Source of the DNA: Hoplostethus atlanticus
Taxonomy: Eukaryota; Chordata; Actinopteri; Trachichthyiformes; Trachichthyidae
Assembly (NCBI GenBank): GCA_034670405.1
Contig: JAXDDX010000220.1
Span: 499,501 to 563,500, forward strand
Direction of reading: 5' to 3'
Length of the DNA: 64,000 nucleotides
The notes beneath the pieces are model-generated. The model did not search any database, had not been told where the DNA came from, and was given only the letters and a program-made list of their open reading frames with translations. The position numbers and the translations under genes were made by a program. Of this stretch, positions 24,261 through 37,817 are shown one piece after another; within the stretch, counting starts at the first letter, position 1, and every line of letters starts with the position of its first letter.

Positions 24261-24296
<36 letters not shown>
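24261..24296. repeat. (TG)n microsatellite
   Basis: About 17 TG units. Confidence 0.9.
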
Positions 24297-24297
<1 letters not shown>

Positions 24298-24299
24298 TA

Positions 24300-25850
24300 A
24301 CTGAGCGAGTGCGTGAGTGTTTGCATGTGTGCACTCAGCGATCAACTTCTGTTAAATACTAATTACTGAATACTTAGTACGGATGCCCTTTCTATTGGGT
24401 CCCTTTAGTATAAACATTCATTATGGCTCTTTTTCTCCTTTGTAGCTCCATCATCATTATTCCACCGCATCCCCCGAGGAGAGAGAGAGAGCCGAGGCCG
24501 GGGCTGAGGCTGGACCAGGCTGGGGGAGAAAACACTGTGGAACCAGAGCGCCAGGACCTGGGAATGCACACAAGTGATATTTGCGCTCTGAGATCAAAAA
24601 GCATTTACCTTTAGATGTTTCCCTGATATGAATATTCAACATCCTTATTGAAATCTAATTTGGGTCTCCTTGTCTCAGGGGTCTTTTCATCAGTGCCTGT
24701 TGCCCGAGGCCACAGCTGATTGACAGCCAAACTTTAGTAAAGAGAGAGCAGGAAAAAAGGGAGATCTGGTTGTGTTGGAGATGTGAGCGGCGTGAAGCCA
24801 GGGAGGGCTGGAACAGATGAGTGGAGGGGTGCAGGGGGAGAGAGATGGGCGTGGGGGGGGGGTATTTAACCTCCTCGTGTGCATGCACAAACAGAATGCT
24901 GCAGCTTATTAGGCACTATCTCGGAACATAATAGGAAAAATACAACTATTAAACAATGTTTCATCCTGTCACTTTTTGTCCTCTGTGTATCCCAAACCTT
25001 GGTGTAATTAGAAGTTAATACACAGTCAACATGGTTTTGTTTCTAAATGAGGATCTTTTAGAGTATTTATTAGATTAGATTATTACTACTGATTCCTAGA
25101 CGTGATTTAGCCTGATTACATATTACCTATATTTATTGTTCAGTCATAGCAGTTTTAAAACATGGCCAGGGATGTATGTGTAGGTTTATTTTGCTTGATC
25201 TCTGTATTTTATGTACTCTAGTGAAGCTATTTTAGTGCAACAAACAGATTATTAGACTAGTATGTTTACAAAGGTGAAGGCAATGTGAAACCTTACACAT
25301 TTAAATACAAAGCTACCAAGTGTTATGGATGAACTGGCCATGTTTACACAGTTTTGAGAGTATTTCAGATATTCCCCTGCCATTTCAAAACCGAGCATAT
25401 GATGCTTCACTGCCAAAGGCAAAGCACCATAATGTTTTCTAAAATTACATTTCTGAAACATTCGTTCAGATGGATTTGTCTCTGTTTCTGACTAAGGACT
25501 TGTGAACTCCATAACCATTCATTTGGCAAAATAACAAAAAGTATCTGTCCTCTTATTTTGGCTACAGGGGAAAGAGTTGGTCTGCCATGATGGAGTGCAT
25601 TTGAGTGTCTTTTGCTGTTCTGGCTTATATAACAACACTACAAATAAATGTCTGAAACCAACCTGAGCTGCTCTGGAATAGCGATAGCATACACAACCTA
25701 TAAATGGATCTAATGCAAACATACCTGTGGAGGATCTAGTTGTGGTAAAAGAGCAACAGAAGTTACTGCCATGTTGTTGGTTTAGCAAATACTGTGTGTG
25801 TCATATATTCCTATGTTCTATAAAGATGAATATAAATATTCCTATCACTC
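24300..25850. other. Gene-free stretch
   Basis: Includes a GC-rich unique segment near 24470-24590 and a G9 run near 24854. I find no protein motif in the short frames here. Confidence 0.4.
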
Positions 25851-25851
25851 A

Positions 25852-25884
<33 letters not shown>
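25852..25884. repeat. (CA)n microsatellite
   Basis: About 15 CA units. Confidence 0.9.
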
Positions 25885-25888
<4 letters not shown>

Positions 25889-26095
25889 CATCAGTGTCCT
25901 CATCTGGCCAGTAGGTTGAGCATGGTTTAATTTTAATAATGCGCAGGTGTGGGTCCTGTCCCGCAGGGTTCCATTAAAATGATGCCCCTCTCAATGCCTG
26001 CTCAATTTGCTCTTTAGATTTAACAGAGGCCATATGTCTAGCAGGAGGCAAACAGCTGATGGAGTTTAATTGACAGAAATCAACATATTTGGGGG

Positions 26096-26096
<1 letters not shown>

Positions 26097-26129
<33 letters not shown>
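26097..26129. repeat. (TG)n microsatellite
   Basis: About 16 TG units. Confidence 0.9.
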
Positions 26130-26131
<2 letters not shown>

Positions 26132-26919
26132 ACGCACGTGTGTGTGCTAATTGCGGACGTGTATGGGCATCAGGGAATCCCTTTGAGGGGTCAATTATAT
26201 ATCAGAAAAGAGCTTGGAAAGAAAAGAAGAGAAAAAGAAAGAGGGCAACAAAAGAGAGACAGACAGAGAGAGATGTAGATAGTTGAACCACAGAGACAGA
26301 GAAAATTGTCACAGACATAGAGTGCGGCTTAGCATTGCAGGACATAACCCGACACATCAATGTGTGAATATAAATTCTTCATTTTGGGGTTGACATTCTT
26401 GTCCATTCCAGGGACACCGCTGCGTTCAGAGTGTAAACTTCATGTTTCATCTGCAGTCACAGAGAACTAGAGACACCGTCCCTGACTGCAGTCAAATCAT
26501 ACAAATTACCACTGGCAGTGAGCTGATTTAGGCACAGGAGGGGACCCAAAACAGTTCAGGGTATGTATCCACTTCTAGGCCCTCAAACTCAATCAAACCA
26601 AGCAACAAGAGATTTTTGTCAAAGATTGAAATCATCTAGTAGAAACAAACCAAAACTAAATGTTATGCTTGCTTACGTGTTACTTTGATACATTTTTAAA
26701 AAGAACATTTTTTTCACACTAACTAGGAAATGTTTAAAACTAGTTGTGAGTCATAAGGGACAACCCAACATTAGGCTAACAGGCGCAACGCAATTAGCAC
26801 ATAAAACCTGTCAATGGTCCTCAATACAACAGCCCTCTAAGGAGTAGTAGAATTATAAAGCCTCCTGATCTATTACTACAAAGTGATTAATCCTCCCCAC
26901 ACAATGACCAGTCTTAAAC

Positions 26920-27240
26920 TGGGCCTTTATACCATTAGTTAGCCGATATGGCAGTCCTTCCTTTGGTGTTGCACTAATTAGCATTCGGATCAGGGACCAG
27001 GGAGACAGCCCCTCCGCCACAGAAGAAGGACATGGGATGAGATGGCGACACAGTGAAATGTCATTAACTTGATGTTAATTACTAATTAATGGGGCTATTT
27101 CATTTACATGTATCTCTGGCTGTCTGATGGAGCCTGCCTTTGCTGGGTTACTCTGCCAGCCTCGACCAACCGACAAGATGGGGGAGGGTTCATCTTCCCT
27201 CTCCTCTACTCTCCTCTAATTAAATAGTGGGCCACTCATG
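26920..27240. promoter_or_regulatory. Candidate conserved non-coding block
   Basis: Unique non-coding sequence with many TAAT-type cores (cactaattagcattc, gttaattactaattaatgg, tctaattaaatag). It is free of simple repeats, unlike its surroundings. Regulatory function is inference; conservation was not tested. Confidence 0.35.
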
Positions 27241-27456
27241 ATTATGTCTTCTAGTGTTTTTACAACACCATGTCCATTGAAAGCACTCCAATATGTGACT
27301 TACCGCCTCTTTAACAGAATGGTTGTTTTTATATTTATCAAAAGCTGGATTCACTGCTTACCCACTCCACCACTGACTTCTATCGGACTTGTTACTTTCA
27401 GTCACTTGTGACCCCTCCCTTTCTTTTCATTGCCACGCGGCAGCCACAAGCCACCC

Positions 27457-27470
27457 GTCTCCATGGTAAC
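27457..27470 (+). promoter_or_regulatory. X-box-like RFX motif, intergenic
   Basis: GTCTCCATGGTAAC fits the relaxed X-box consensus GTHNYYATRRNAAC at every position. No gene start is visible nearby, so the function is unknown. Confidence 0.35.
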
Positions 27471-28039
27471 CTGAGCCGTTCGGTCCCATGAGAAGGAGTG
27501 GGTTGGGTTGACTAGCGTCTGGCCGTTCACACGTGGGCAGTGCCAGCTAGCCAACATGGCACACAGCATCCTGCCATATGGTGCCACCACATACGTCCTG
27601 CTGGCCTGGGCTGGGGATCTGGGCCTGAAGTGAGCCACTAGTGTGAACAGGACAGACCTGCACTCGAACCTGTTCAACAGCTGATCCAAATGCAGCATGT
27701 TCCAGCAATGTATAGGCAAATGAATGTTTCACTGTGGAAAAAACTTGCTCTTTCCTTAACTATACCTATGTGTAGCTAGTGCATGTGGAAGTGTATGATG
27801 GAATCCTACTCTTCATAGTATCAAGTAAAATTTGAAAAGTCGCTGGGAGTCACTGTAGCCATATACAAGGCCTACGTTGTACATCACAGAAAATGTTGGT
27901 ACAGTAGTAGATATCTGAGGCTGCATAGCATTTTGTGTCGCTCTTTATTTGTACTGTGCTGCCTCTCTGTGGCACTACAGAGAAAATGCATGTAAAGAGA
28001 AAATGGTGCAAATAGAAGGAAGAGTGATGGAAAAACACA

Positions 28040-30700
28040 GCACAAAATATAATATTTTTATTAAAGTTAATTAAAATATGCTTTCAAATACAACATATCT
28101 TTGAGGCAATAGAATACTGCATTTGTTTCCATTACCTTTTTCATCATACACGTTATCAAAAATTATTTGTCAGAAAGCTTTCAAGAACCTACACTGTAAC
28201 ATGTTGGTGAACAGAACTCCAGACATACATCACGTACGTGTTTTAACTATGCAGCATGTCAATACAACATGTAACAGAAAAAGGACAAGCAACAAAGGCA
28301 GTTCCAAACAATGCACAGCTGCTAAGGCAGTCCAAACATTTGAAGAATGCGGGGTGTTTGTTTGACAAAAAAGGCTGGAAAATTGTGGAAACTGAGCAAG
28401 GCTGAGTATTTGTACAGGTTTTTCTTCCAGTATAGAGGCCAGTGTATGTTAACTGCAAAGAGGATGGTATGTTATCAGATGAGATGTTTTCAAATTAACT
28501 TATTCTATATAGTCAGTCTATAGTTTTATAGATGTTTTTTTATAGATGTGTATTATTTCTCCCAAGAGATGCAGCTGGTTACCCAGAGACCTAAATCAAT
28601 GAATTCCATGAATCCAATATTCCATCATTTTCTGTAGCCACTGACAATCACTGACAGTGTAAGGAATGGAATGACCTTTTTCACAAAGATCAAACCAAAC
28701 TATATGGATGAACCATTCAACCAAAAGGTACACTTCAAAGTACAGCTCTGCCTGTTGCAAACGTCCAAGAAACTATTTGCCTTTTACTTAATCAGACCTA
28801 AATTACACAGAACCAAAGTTACAAAGTAACCAAAATCCCACAAAGAGGGAAAAGATTTGAAGATGTACAATTATCAATAAATCAAACTTTGTGCACCGTG
28901 GTAAACATATCGTCTCCCATTGCATAAATTAGGCACACAAATAATAAATGCATAGACCTATACAGATGTCAAGTAATGGCTGCATTTTAAAAAAAAGATT
29001 GTAACAAAAACATAAAGTAAGATTGGGAAATGATGACGTCTTCCAAATATACAAAAGAAATTGCTAATTGTATTACTCAGACTTAGAATTGAGAAGCTGA
29101 GGATGACAAAGCTAACCATTACCCTCCAGCATTAATTGCACCATTCAGCCTGCTTGTGCTGCTAGCTCTTTACAGTAATATCAAGTGTGGTAAAGTAGTA
29201 GTAACAATAATAACAATAAACTGAATGGTATTTAGTCCCTCAGCTACACTGATTAACATGAATGCAAGTCGGTATTCTAATACTCTCATTTGTCCTGCAA
29301 CATGTATCATGCCAGTGTGCACATGATGCAAAGGGAGCTATGCCTTAATGGGACAGACTACAGACACTTTCTCTTTCATTACAGCTGAAAGGGCTTCATT
29401 CTACACTAAAACACTCCCTCTGAACTAATGACATCACTTCCTGTCTAGAGTCTAGACAACGATGAAGTAAGTGCAGTATTCAGGGTGGATCTAAACACAA
29501 CTAGGCTTTTTCTCCTGATATGATAATATAGATCCCTGTCCACTAATCAGGAAAGAAGAATAAGTCAAGAAACTAGATCTATTGGGGTTAAGCATACTGC
29601 ATTACACCTCTTACAACTTATAATGGAGGTTTAGGTCATCTTACCTAATATATCTCTTTTCTCTACAAAACTTTTGTAATTGACAAAACAATGAGCCATA
29701 TAAATATATAAGTAATGAAAATAATTAAGTGAGGTATTTGGATTTCATGCAATCATTTTATAAAGAAAATAATAATTAATAAGATTTAACCTTTGGTCTT
29801 CTTGATAGCACTCAACACACATTCATCGTGACTACACATGGAGAGAATACTCTTGCGCTGTTGTGATGGTGACCCCCCCACCACCCCCCACCCCCAGAGC
29901 ACAATGAAATGCTTGTAACCATGGAGACTAAAAAAGGTACAACGTACAGGAGATCAGAACGACTGCCAAGTAATTAGTCACTAGGTAATGAGGTGTCGCT
30001 CAGGCAGTTCTCTCATTGATGGGGGGACAGGGAGCTCACCTACTAATAAAAGACGTCAGGTGTGACAGGCTCACCTCTCCCTGCCTCACCCAGATGTGCA
30101 CACTCCACTTTCCACCTCCCTGCAGGGTAAGAACACACCATCTTGGTCTGTCACAATTGTCAGAGAACTTGTGAGACTAACGAATCCATCATTCTTACAG
30201 ACACACATGCGCACGCACATGCGCACGCACGCGCTGGGGTGGGGTATCAGGACTGCACTAACTAACACATTCTGACTGGAAGACAATGAATGTCACAATT
30301 TTGAAAAAATGAGGAACGTAAACAATAGACCAACAACTGTTAAGCCGCCATGCGTTGAGCCAGCCGAGACATGGAGGTACTGTAGACAGTCCACCAGTCC
30401 ACATCCTCCTTAGTCTAACAGTGCATCCATTCCTACTGCTCTTCTTTTAGGACTCAGGCTGGCAGGCTGTGGCAAATCTCACTAACATTGTGCAGGCTCT
30501 GCTGTGTACTTATTGTGGTACTGCCTCAACCAGACCAATCAAAGTGGCCCAGATATTGTATGTGGGTTTCATCAATATGACAGTTTCCATCCTATGGCTA
30601 GTACTCTGATGTGGGTATTGTGGTTGCTGCTTGTTGCCCAAGGTCACATCTCCCTTGAGCATAGCATTCTGGTCCCTCTGTATGGTCCCTGGACTTTGAT
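28040..30700 (-). other. slc17a9: slc17a9 downstream flank and probable 3' UTR
   Basis: AT-rich sequence without coding content, downstream of the slc17a9 stop on the - strand. TTTATT at about 28053-28058 is an AATAAA on the - strand, but a 2.6-kb 3' UTR would be long and I cannot decide the real end. A C-rich stretch at 29873-29896 is G-rich on the transcribed strand. An imperfect RFX site is at 29914-29927. Confidence 0.35.
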
Positions 30701-30703
30701 GAT

Positions 30704-33498
30704 TTAGATGTGGATGTTGTGGTAGCGGGCCTTGATCGAGTCAATATCCACCCGGCGGGCCTCAGCAAAGGCCAGGAAGATGCAGAGGCCCAGCAGGTTA
30801 ACCGTGGTGATGAGGGCAAACACAAACGTCCATGAGCCTGTGGACTCAATCAGATACCCCGAGAAATACACCATCAGGACCCCTGCACAACAACACACAT
30901 ACACACACACCGTTAGCCTGAAAAGCACAGTATCAGAAAACGGGGTGACAGTGAAAACAAAAAACACAACATCTATGTGAATATATGTGATCAGCCCAGT
31001 GTTCCCAGATGTAAGTTGCACAAATAACTGCAGAAAAATGTCAAAGCCCTTTCCAAGTCCCCCACAGGACCACTAACTGTCATCTTCCATTCCCTCCATT
31101 ATTCATCTGACACAAACTCCATTATGCTTTCATGATGAAATATGCATGGCACATAGGAGCCAGCTCGACTGACAGGACACACACAGTTTGACTTCAGTGA
31201 AGTGGATGACTGATTTCATTCAATAGATCAAAGCCAAAACAATAATTTAGGAACTGTAAGTTAAAGATTCATCACAGATGTTTGTTCTCATCATTCTCTC
31301 CCTCAAAACACAGACACTCACCTGAGAAAGCACCACATGTATTCATAACGCCTGAAAAGAAGCGCAGACACACAATTCATTAGTAAAATGTAACAGATAA
31401 TTTAGAATTACATTTTTAAATAAGAAAAGGCTCTGTGTATATTGTATTCATGGTAAGTTTCAAAAAGATTCAAAAACATTTGGAAACAGTCTCTTAACCT
31501 ACCAAACAAAGCTCCAGCACAGGACGGGGCTAGGTCTTGAACATTTACAGATACACCGCTGTAAAAGAGAGACATTTGTGTTTCATCAGATAAGGTGCTC
31601 AACTGACTCCCTATCTTTCTGTCCCCTGAACTGCCTCACAGTAAAACCAATAACCGGACCGACAAATCGCAGCCATAAAAAATTAAATACAACTGAACAA
31701 AGGCAAAAGGAAATAAATATGTCTCCAGGACAATTGATCTTTGTTTATACCCTATTCCCAGCCTGACTATTATTGACTGTATCTTTCTTGTTCCTTGCAT
31801 ATTATGTAGTTTTCCAGCCTGGAACAGAGATCATTTAGGAAGGAGGATCATTAAAATATATTGCTACTGTTGTCATGGAGGGACCCACAAAGTGCAAATT
31901 GAGAACACTAATTTTTGTCCTGACTCAGGGGCTTTTCTTGGGGTTGAAAATGAGATATTGACCTTGACCAACTGTGTTCTTTTTATGAGAAATGCACTGT
32001 ATCAGTGAATGAGATATGGATTCAACTAGAACTATTGCATCTGTAACAGTTACAGGTCAGGGTTGAAAGCTAAAAAAATCCTTGCATTTGAACTGAATCC
32101 TTGCATATGATATACTGCAGGTGCTGTATTCTGTTCAACTGGTCTACGGGCCAAAGGTGGCGCCTGTGCTTGCTATTTTACTATTGTGAGGACAGGGGGG
32201 GTACCAGTACCTGTGGCTGAAGGTGGTGAGGCCCATGGTGGCAGACACAAATGCTACAGCCCACGGGAAAGTGTTGGTGCCACACAGAAGTAGGGTAAAC
32301 ACACTGGCCACACCCATGGAGAAAAACTGACCAGGAATGGGATGGACACACACAAACACATACATCAAGATCTTATGGAATTCATTAGGTGTAAGTGTGG
32401 CAGGAAAGAGGACAGCGGATGGAGAAAAAAATCATCCACAATGAAATCGAACAGATAACATTTATGCATGTGAATTATAAGACAAACAAAATCTGCACAG
32501 AAGAGTTTTCTATACCTGCATGAACTTCCTCACAGAGGCTGTATCAAAACCTGTCGGGACCAAGAGAGAAATGAGGACGAGCAATGACACAATAGCTCTG
32601 TTATCAATAATTAACTTCCATATCTATTCCTCAATTGTCCACAAGGGGTGAGAAGTGAAGTTTATCTGCTCTACCTTGACTGATGAGGTGGTCAGACAGA
32701 CAGCCACTGAAGAGGGAAGAGGGAATGGCCACCAACCAAGGAATGACATTGAACACCCAACCCTGGAGGGAAAACACACATCAGCCACATGTTAGGTCTG
32801 CTTAGACTGTTTTTTTGTTTGTTTTATTAAAAGGCCAGTTCTTTAAGCTACTCGTGCCTGTTATTTCAATCCCTCCAGTCTTGAGGTCAAATGTGAGGTG
32901 AGGGGTGAAGGTGTGAGGAAGGGGGCATGATTACCTTGGCGTCGGGGAAAGTGTCCTTGAAGAAAGTTGGCAGCCATGACAAAAGAGTGAAGAAGGTGCT
33001 CGCTGTGCAAAGGTGTGTAATGATCACAGCACTGGTCAGGCAATAAAGAGAGAAACAGAAAAACTGTAAAACTGCATCAATAAAAGTTGCTTAGTGTTAT
33101 TGCCAAAGACTGTGTCCCATTTCTTTGGGCCTTTTGCTTTGACTGGAGCTCAAGTCAGTGCTACCAGATCTGTGTACATGACAGCTGAGTCTAGTAGTGT
33201 TTTCTTTCATATCGGTGTTAAAGCAAGTAGTATCTGTTGTTTTTTTTTCCAGGTGAGGCTCAGCTATATCAAGAAATTAAACCACAGAGGTGTTCCCTGT
33301 CATTGAAAATAGGGCGGATCAGTTGATTGGCCATTAGCTTGCAGTATATAAATAACCAGGCCATAGGGACGGACTGGGAGGAACTGGAAGAGCTCAATAT
33401 TTGAAACGCTAACACATAGCTAACCAGAGACCAGGAGTCTGGAACAGATAAAAGCAGGATCTACACACACACACAACACCACACCACACCACACCACA

Positions 33499-33537
<39 letters not shown>

Positions 33538-36500
33538 TTTATCTCACCAGACTGCAGGTTGTTTCAAGAGCCGTAGCCAGTGTCTCATGGACAGTTTGGA
33601 TTGGGACCCACCACTTCCCAGGGACTCCAGAGTGATGATAGGGCCTGCAAACACAGATGGACATGAGCAGGAGCATACAAGAGGGAAATTCAATTGAAAA
33701 ATACAAATAATGAGCAACCACAACAAGTCTCCCTTACCTTCTCCTTTGAGAAGATACTTCCACATGCAGTATGCCCACAGGACTGAGAGAACACCAGACA
33801 CATAGAACACACTCTCCCACCCATACAGGTCCAACATGAGGGAACCAGCCCCTCCAATCACCAGGGTGCTGCAAAAAAAGGCACACGTATATAGATGGTA
33901 TCATAATGATCAAGTGCCTTTAAACACAGACCTAGGATGAACTTTACTCTAGTTCTAACTAAACCTGCAAGGGGAATTCAGCAAACATTAATCATAGACT
34001 AGTCGAGACTAGTCAAGTTGCAGTTCATCTGCATGTTTCTGCTACATTCATCAAGCAGCGGTGGACCCTACTGCAGAAAACCTGTCCCTACTGCTACAAC
34101 AATGTCAAGATCAAATACATCATCTGACCATTTGAATACCCATATCAGCATTGCATCTTTGAGTCCTACTGTGGAAAGTAGCTAAAAAGAGGATTTGTTG
34201 CCTGACTCACCCCAGGTAGGAGCCACTACCCACGGTGCTCATGAGGAAGCCTCTCTCACTTTCCACCACCTTTTGAGAGCACAGACTTGCCAGAGATGGA
34301 TAGTGAACCCCTAAAAAGAGAAATCAGGTCAAAAACAGGATTAGTCAAAAGACTTAAAGGTGGATTAAGAAAGACTTTTACTGCCTCATAGCACAAAATG
34401 ACCACAATATATCTGCAGGGAGTTGATAGGGTTGTTGATCAATACCAGTGTCTCAATGTTTACTTCACCAGGTGCTGAGAATTCTTGTTCTAAACTCACT
34501 TTCCTACCAGTCCTACCTGTTTTGAAACAAAAACTCCCCATTGGAATTTTAAAACACCTCTAATCCCCCGACCGACTCATACTCGTATAGAGGACGGCTA
34601 CAGGCGAGCGACCAGCCTTGCAAGACATTTCAGCTATGAAGGCTAATAAGCCTTGTTCTCAAGCCAAAAAGCAAATGACAAAGCAGTAAGTAGTATTATT
34701 ATAATAGTTTGCATTGCAATATATTTCCTCTTCACTAGACATTTCTGTTCGATCCCTGCTCTAATTAGCTAGCTTACTTGTCTCTATTGTGAAAATGTGA
34801 GGACATACATTACTTAATGCCCCTTTAAAGGAAACACACAGCACCATATTTGTTTCAGCCCTGGGGTACAAAAAGGCCAGTGATGACACAAACAAACTGT
34901 ACTTTAACCCAAAGAGACACAGCTGTAGGCTATGGATAAAAGCAATGGCAATCTGGCAGGTCCAGGTCTGAGCAGAGATCAAAGTATGAAATGGACTAAT
35001 GTGCCAATTGTATTCATTGACTCCTGTAGCCTTTGTTGTCTTTCCCGTGAATGACTTCAAATAAAATCAATTTTATTTCTAAGCACTTAACAAAACAGGT
35101 TCATCACAAAGTGCTTTGCAGAGCAACAAGGGACACAAATATAATTAAAACAAGAGAGAAACAAGACAAACGCAGCTGTAGAGTAGGACAGATCTTGTGT
35201 GTGTTTGTTTACGGGTGTGTATGCATGTGTACGTGCATATGGGCACACATGTATAGTGAGTATGGATATGAGAGAGATAGGGCAGCTAATAGCAGATAAA
35301 GCCAAACATAGCAAAGGGGGGGCATAGGGGGCCCTCCAGCAGGGAAGGAATACAGGATGGTGGTTTGTTAGGTAAGTTGAGGTAGGGTTTGAAGACTAGA
35401 TTTAAAGATAGTAGCAGTGTGTGATTCCTTGACATGGGCAGGAAGCTTGTTTCAAAAAGAGGGAGCACTGTAGAAGGCTCTGCTACCGGCTGACTTTATG
35501 TGAATACATCTAGAAAAAGTCCAGCTTCCTGTGAGTAGAGGGTTCAGGTAAATGTGTAGGGATTAAGTAGCTCTGAGATGTATTGAGAGCAAAGTGAGAA
35601 GTAGGATTTTGTATTCAATTCCAGAGTTACTGGGAGCCACTGAAGAGAGACTAAGACCGGGGTGATGTGATCATGTTTCCTGGCACGTGTGAGTATTCTA
35701 GCAGCACAGTTCAGAATAAGCGTGGAGTTGGGACAGACGGAGAGTAGCGCATTGCAGTAAAACATTCTAGATTAAACCAAAGGCATGGATCCATTTTTCA
35801 AGATGTGGAAATACCTGAGGTGAACACATATTTCACCATCTCACCTTGTAGCAAGCCCATGAGGAAGCGAGCCAGCGTCATGGAGAAGATTGGCTGGGAA
35901 CAGAAGTGGGCTAGGACTGGGGTAAAGGCTGTCATAGCTCCCCAGGCCGCTGCAGACAGCAGGAGGACTTTCTCACCGCCCACCCTGTGGACAGAGAAGA
36001 CAGCCAGTCTCCATTAGCTCATTCTTTTTTGACTTTAGGCTCTCTAAAGATTACATCACCATACTGCAAGTTGTGAGAGGTGGCAGAACTTTAAACTCTT
36101 GGATGACTTGTTAGACTAGTTAAAATGGGACATGGGATTCTGTCAACAATATTCTCTTTGGGAAGGAGTTTGGTGAACAAATGAGATGTCCACCATTTTG
36201 AAAAAGTGGCACCTTTTACAAAATGATTGGCAGCATAAACATAAGACATATCATGGATGTTTTTTTAGCATCTTTAGGACTGAATTATTTGTATTTTTGA
36301 AATATTGCTAAATTAACTTTGGGTAACAATTTTGGAAGGAGTAAAACCCTTCAAATATAAACAGCTATCTATTCGAGACACTTTTTGAGGAATAACACAC
36401 ACAAGGAACATATGTAAATATAAATCAAATATCTAGCCTTTATTACTACTTCATGTTTTGCATGAACCATCAGGCAGAGTAAAGAAAACCTTCTCTGTGA

Positions 36501-37817
36501 TGTCAAAGCCAGCCCTGCTCTCATGCAAATCACACCCTTGACAAGCAGGAATGTGACAAGAGTGCCCTGAAAACATCAAACAAATTAGACAGGTATCACA
36601 CAGAGGCAACGTGTCAACTCATATCACATAACTGAAAGGATACATGTCCCTGCTACAAAAAATACTATCATCAGGCCACTGCTATTACATTAACCTGGCT
36701 ATTTTTCAGGGTCATACAGCTGCCCACCTGTCACTGACATAGCCTCCAAGGACCTGGGTGAAGCAGTAGCCCCAGAAGAAGCTGCCCAGTACCATGCCCG
36801 ACTCTCTCTTGCTCCAGTTGAACTGCTCTGCCATGCTGACCGCACAGATGGGCATCGCCACCCGGCAACAGTACAGGAGGCAGGTCCCAAGCAGCAACAC
36901 CACTGTCCATATCCTCGCCACTGGTCTGCACAGGAGGGAAAGAAGAAAAAAAAAAGTCAATTGTCAGTTTGATGTGCTTCTCCCATTGCTGAGTGCCATA
37001 ATGAAAAATCACTATAACATTCTTATGAGGACTTATAGTGTGTCTGTGGTAATCAATAGTGAGTTTATGACCTTATCATACTTAATAGTGTTTTTCTGCT
37101 ATGGTATCACTATAATATTCCTATTTTTGTTGTTTTTTCATAAGGGAAACAGATTGTAAACTGTATCCTTTCTCAGCAATTCCTATGACAGCTTGATGTG
37201 CTTCACTCATCAGTACAAACCACTCGGACCCACGTAGCAAATTGCGTTGCTTTGCACTAACAGCAGATTCTCTAGTCTTACACTCCACATTAGACAGGCC
37301 ATCACAGGCAATGTAGAAGATGGCATTAGATGACCTTCATCACTTTTGGCCCTGATAATAATAATAATATAAAAATCCATGAAACTCTAAAAGTAGTCGC
37401 ATTTTCATATAGGAGTGTTTTCTCCCCAATATGAAAGCAAATATGTTGCATTTTACCACCTGATTTTCAACAAGATGGGATGTGCGAAAAGTTACAACAA
37501 AGTATCAGCGACGTTTAGAGCACAGCTGGGCTTGTCATGAGGAGGTTACGAGGAAAATTGTGGTTGGAAATCCCAATTTGTTGACCTGACGAACAAGATA
37601 CAGGCAAAAACGAAAATGTGAGCCAGCACTGTTGAATGTATTGATCTCTGATGACATACAACCCATGTAGCAGAGTAAAAGGGTACCTCGACCAGTTAGT
37701 ATTCTGTTCAGTCCACTTCTTCTGACATCCAGGGACCCCGATCTTGTCAGATGGATGGTTTTCCTTGTGACAGACCAAATCTGAACAGTTCTTGCCATAT
37801 TTTTGAATAACTGCCAT
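30704..37817 (-). CDS. slc17a9: Vesicular nucleotide transporter (solute carrier 17A9), 13 coding exons
   Basis: Major-facilitator transporter that loads ATP and other nucleotides into secretory vesicles and lysosomes, driven by membrane potential. Coding exons in order on the - strand: 37817-37687, 36925-36728, 35984-35845, 34310-34211, 33868-33738, 33644-33548, 33031-32935, 32762-32675, 32550-32516, 32326-32211, 31558-31503, 31351-31322, 30882-30704. All introns are GT-AG. The exons sum to 1,398 bases, in frame, giving 465 residues (human 436). Diagnostic stretches are SFFWGYCFTQVLGGYVSDR, ARFLMGLLQG (its Arg149 aligns with the transport-critical TM4 arginine of the family), LSWLPTFFKDTFPDAKGW and NVQDLAPSCAGALFG. 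The start is the only ATG that keeps phase with exon 2, and a TGA stands directly in front of it. The N-terminal 43 residues are not conserved. gid8 lies upstream, same strand. Intron 3 holds an interspersed repeat. Fish may have two paralogs (a/b); I cannot say which this is. Confidence 0.95.
33463..33530. repeat. (CA)n/(ACCAC)n compound tract in slc17a9 intron 6
   Basis: CA units, then about five ACCAC pentamers, then about 14 CA units, ending 17 bases short of the exon 6 donor. Confidence 0.9.
35043..35770. repeat. Interspersed repeat in slc17a9 intron 3
   Basis: Begins with an 'aataaaatcaattttatttc' block, then 'aagcactt..caaagtgctttgcag', and later 'ttactgggagccactgaaga', 'ggtgatgtgatcatgtttcc', 'agcagcacagttcagaat' and 'gcattgcagtaaaacattct'. 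This order is typical of an abundant teleost dispersed repeat. A more diverged copy is at 16040-16560. It has no coding capacity and I cannot name the class with certainty. Confidence 0.6.
37040..37125. repeat. Interspersed repeat, copy 2 (slc17a9 intron 1)
   Basis: Shares 'ctatggtatcactataatat' plus 'tcctat' and the upstream 'gtttat.gaccttatc.ta' block with 100-232, same orientation. Confidence 0.55.
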
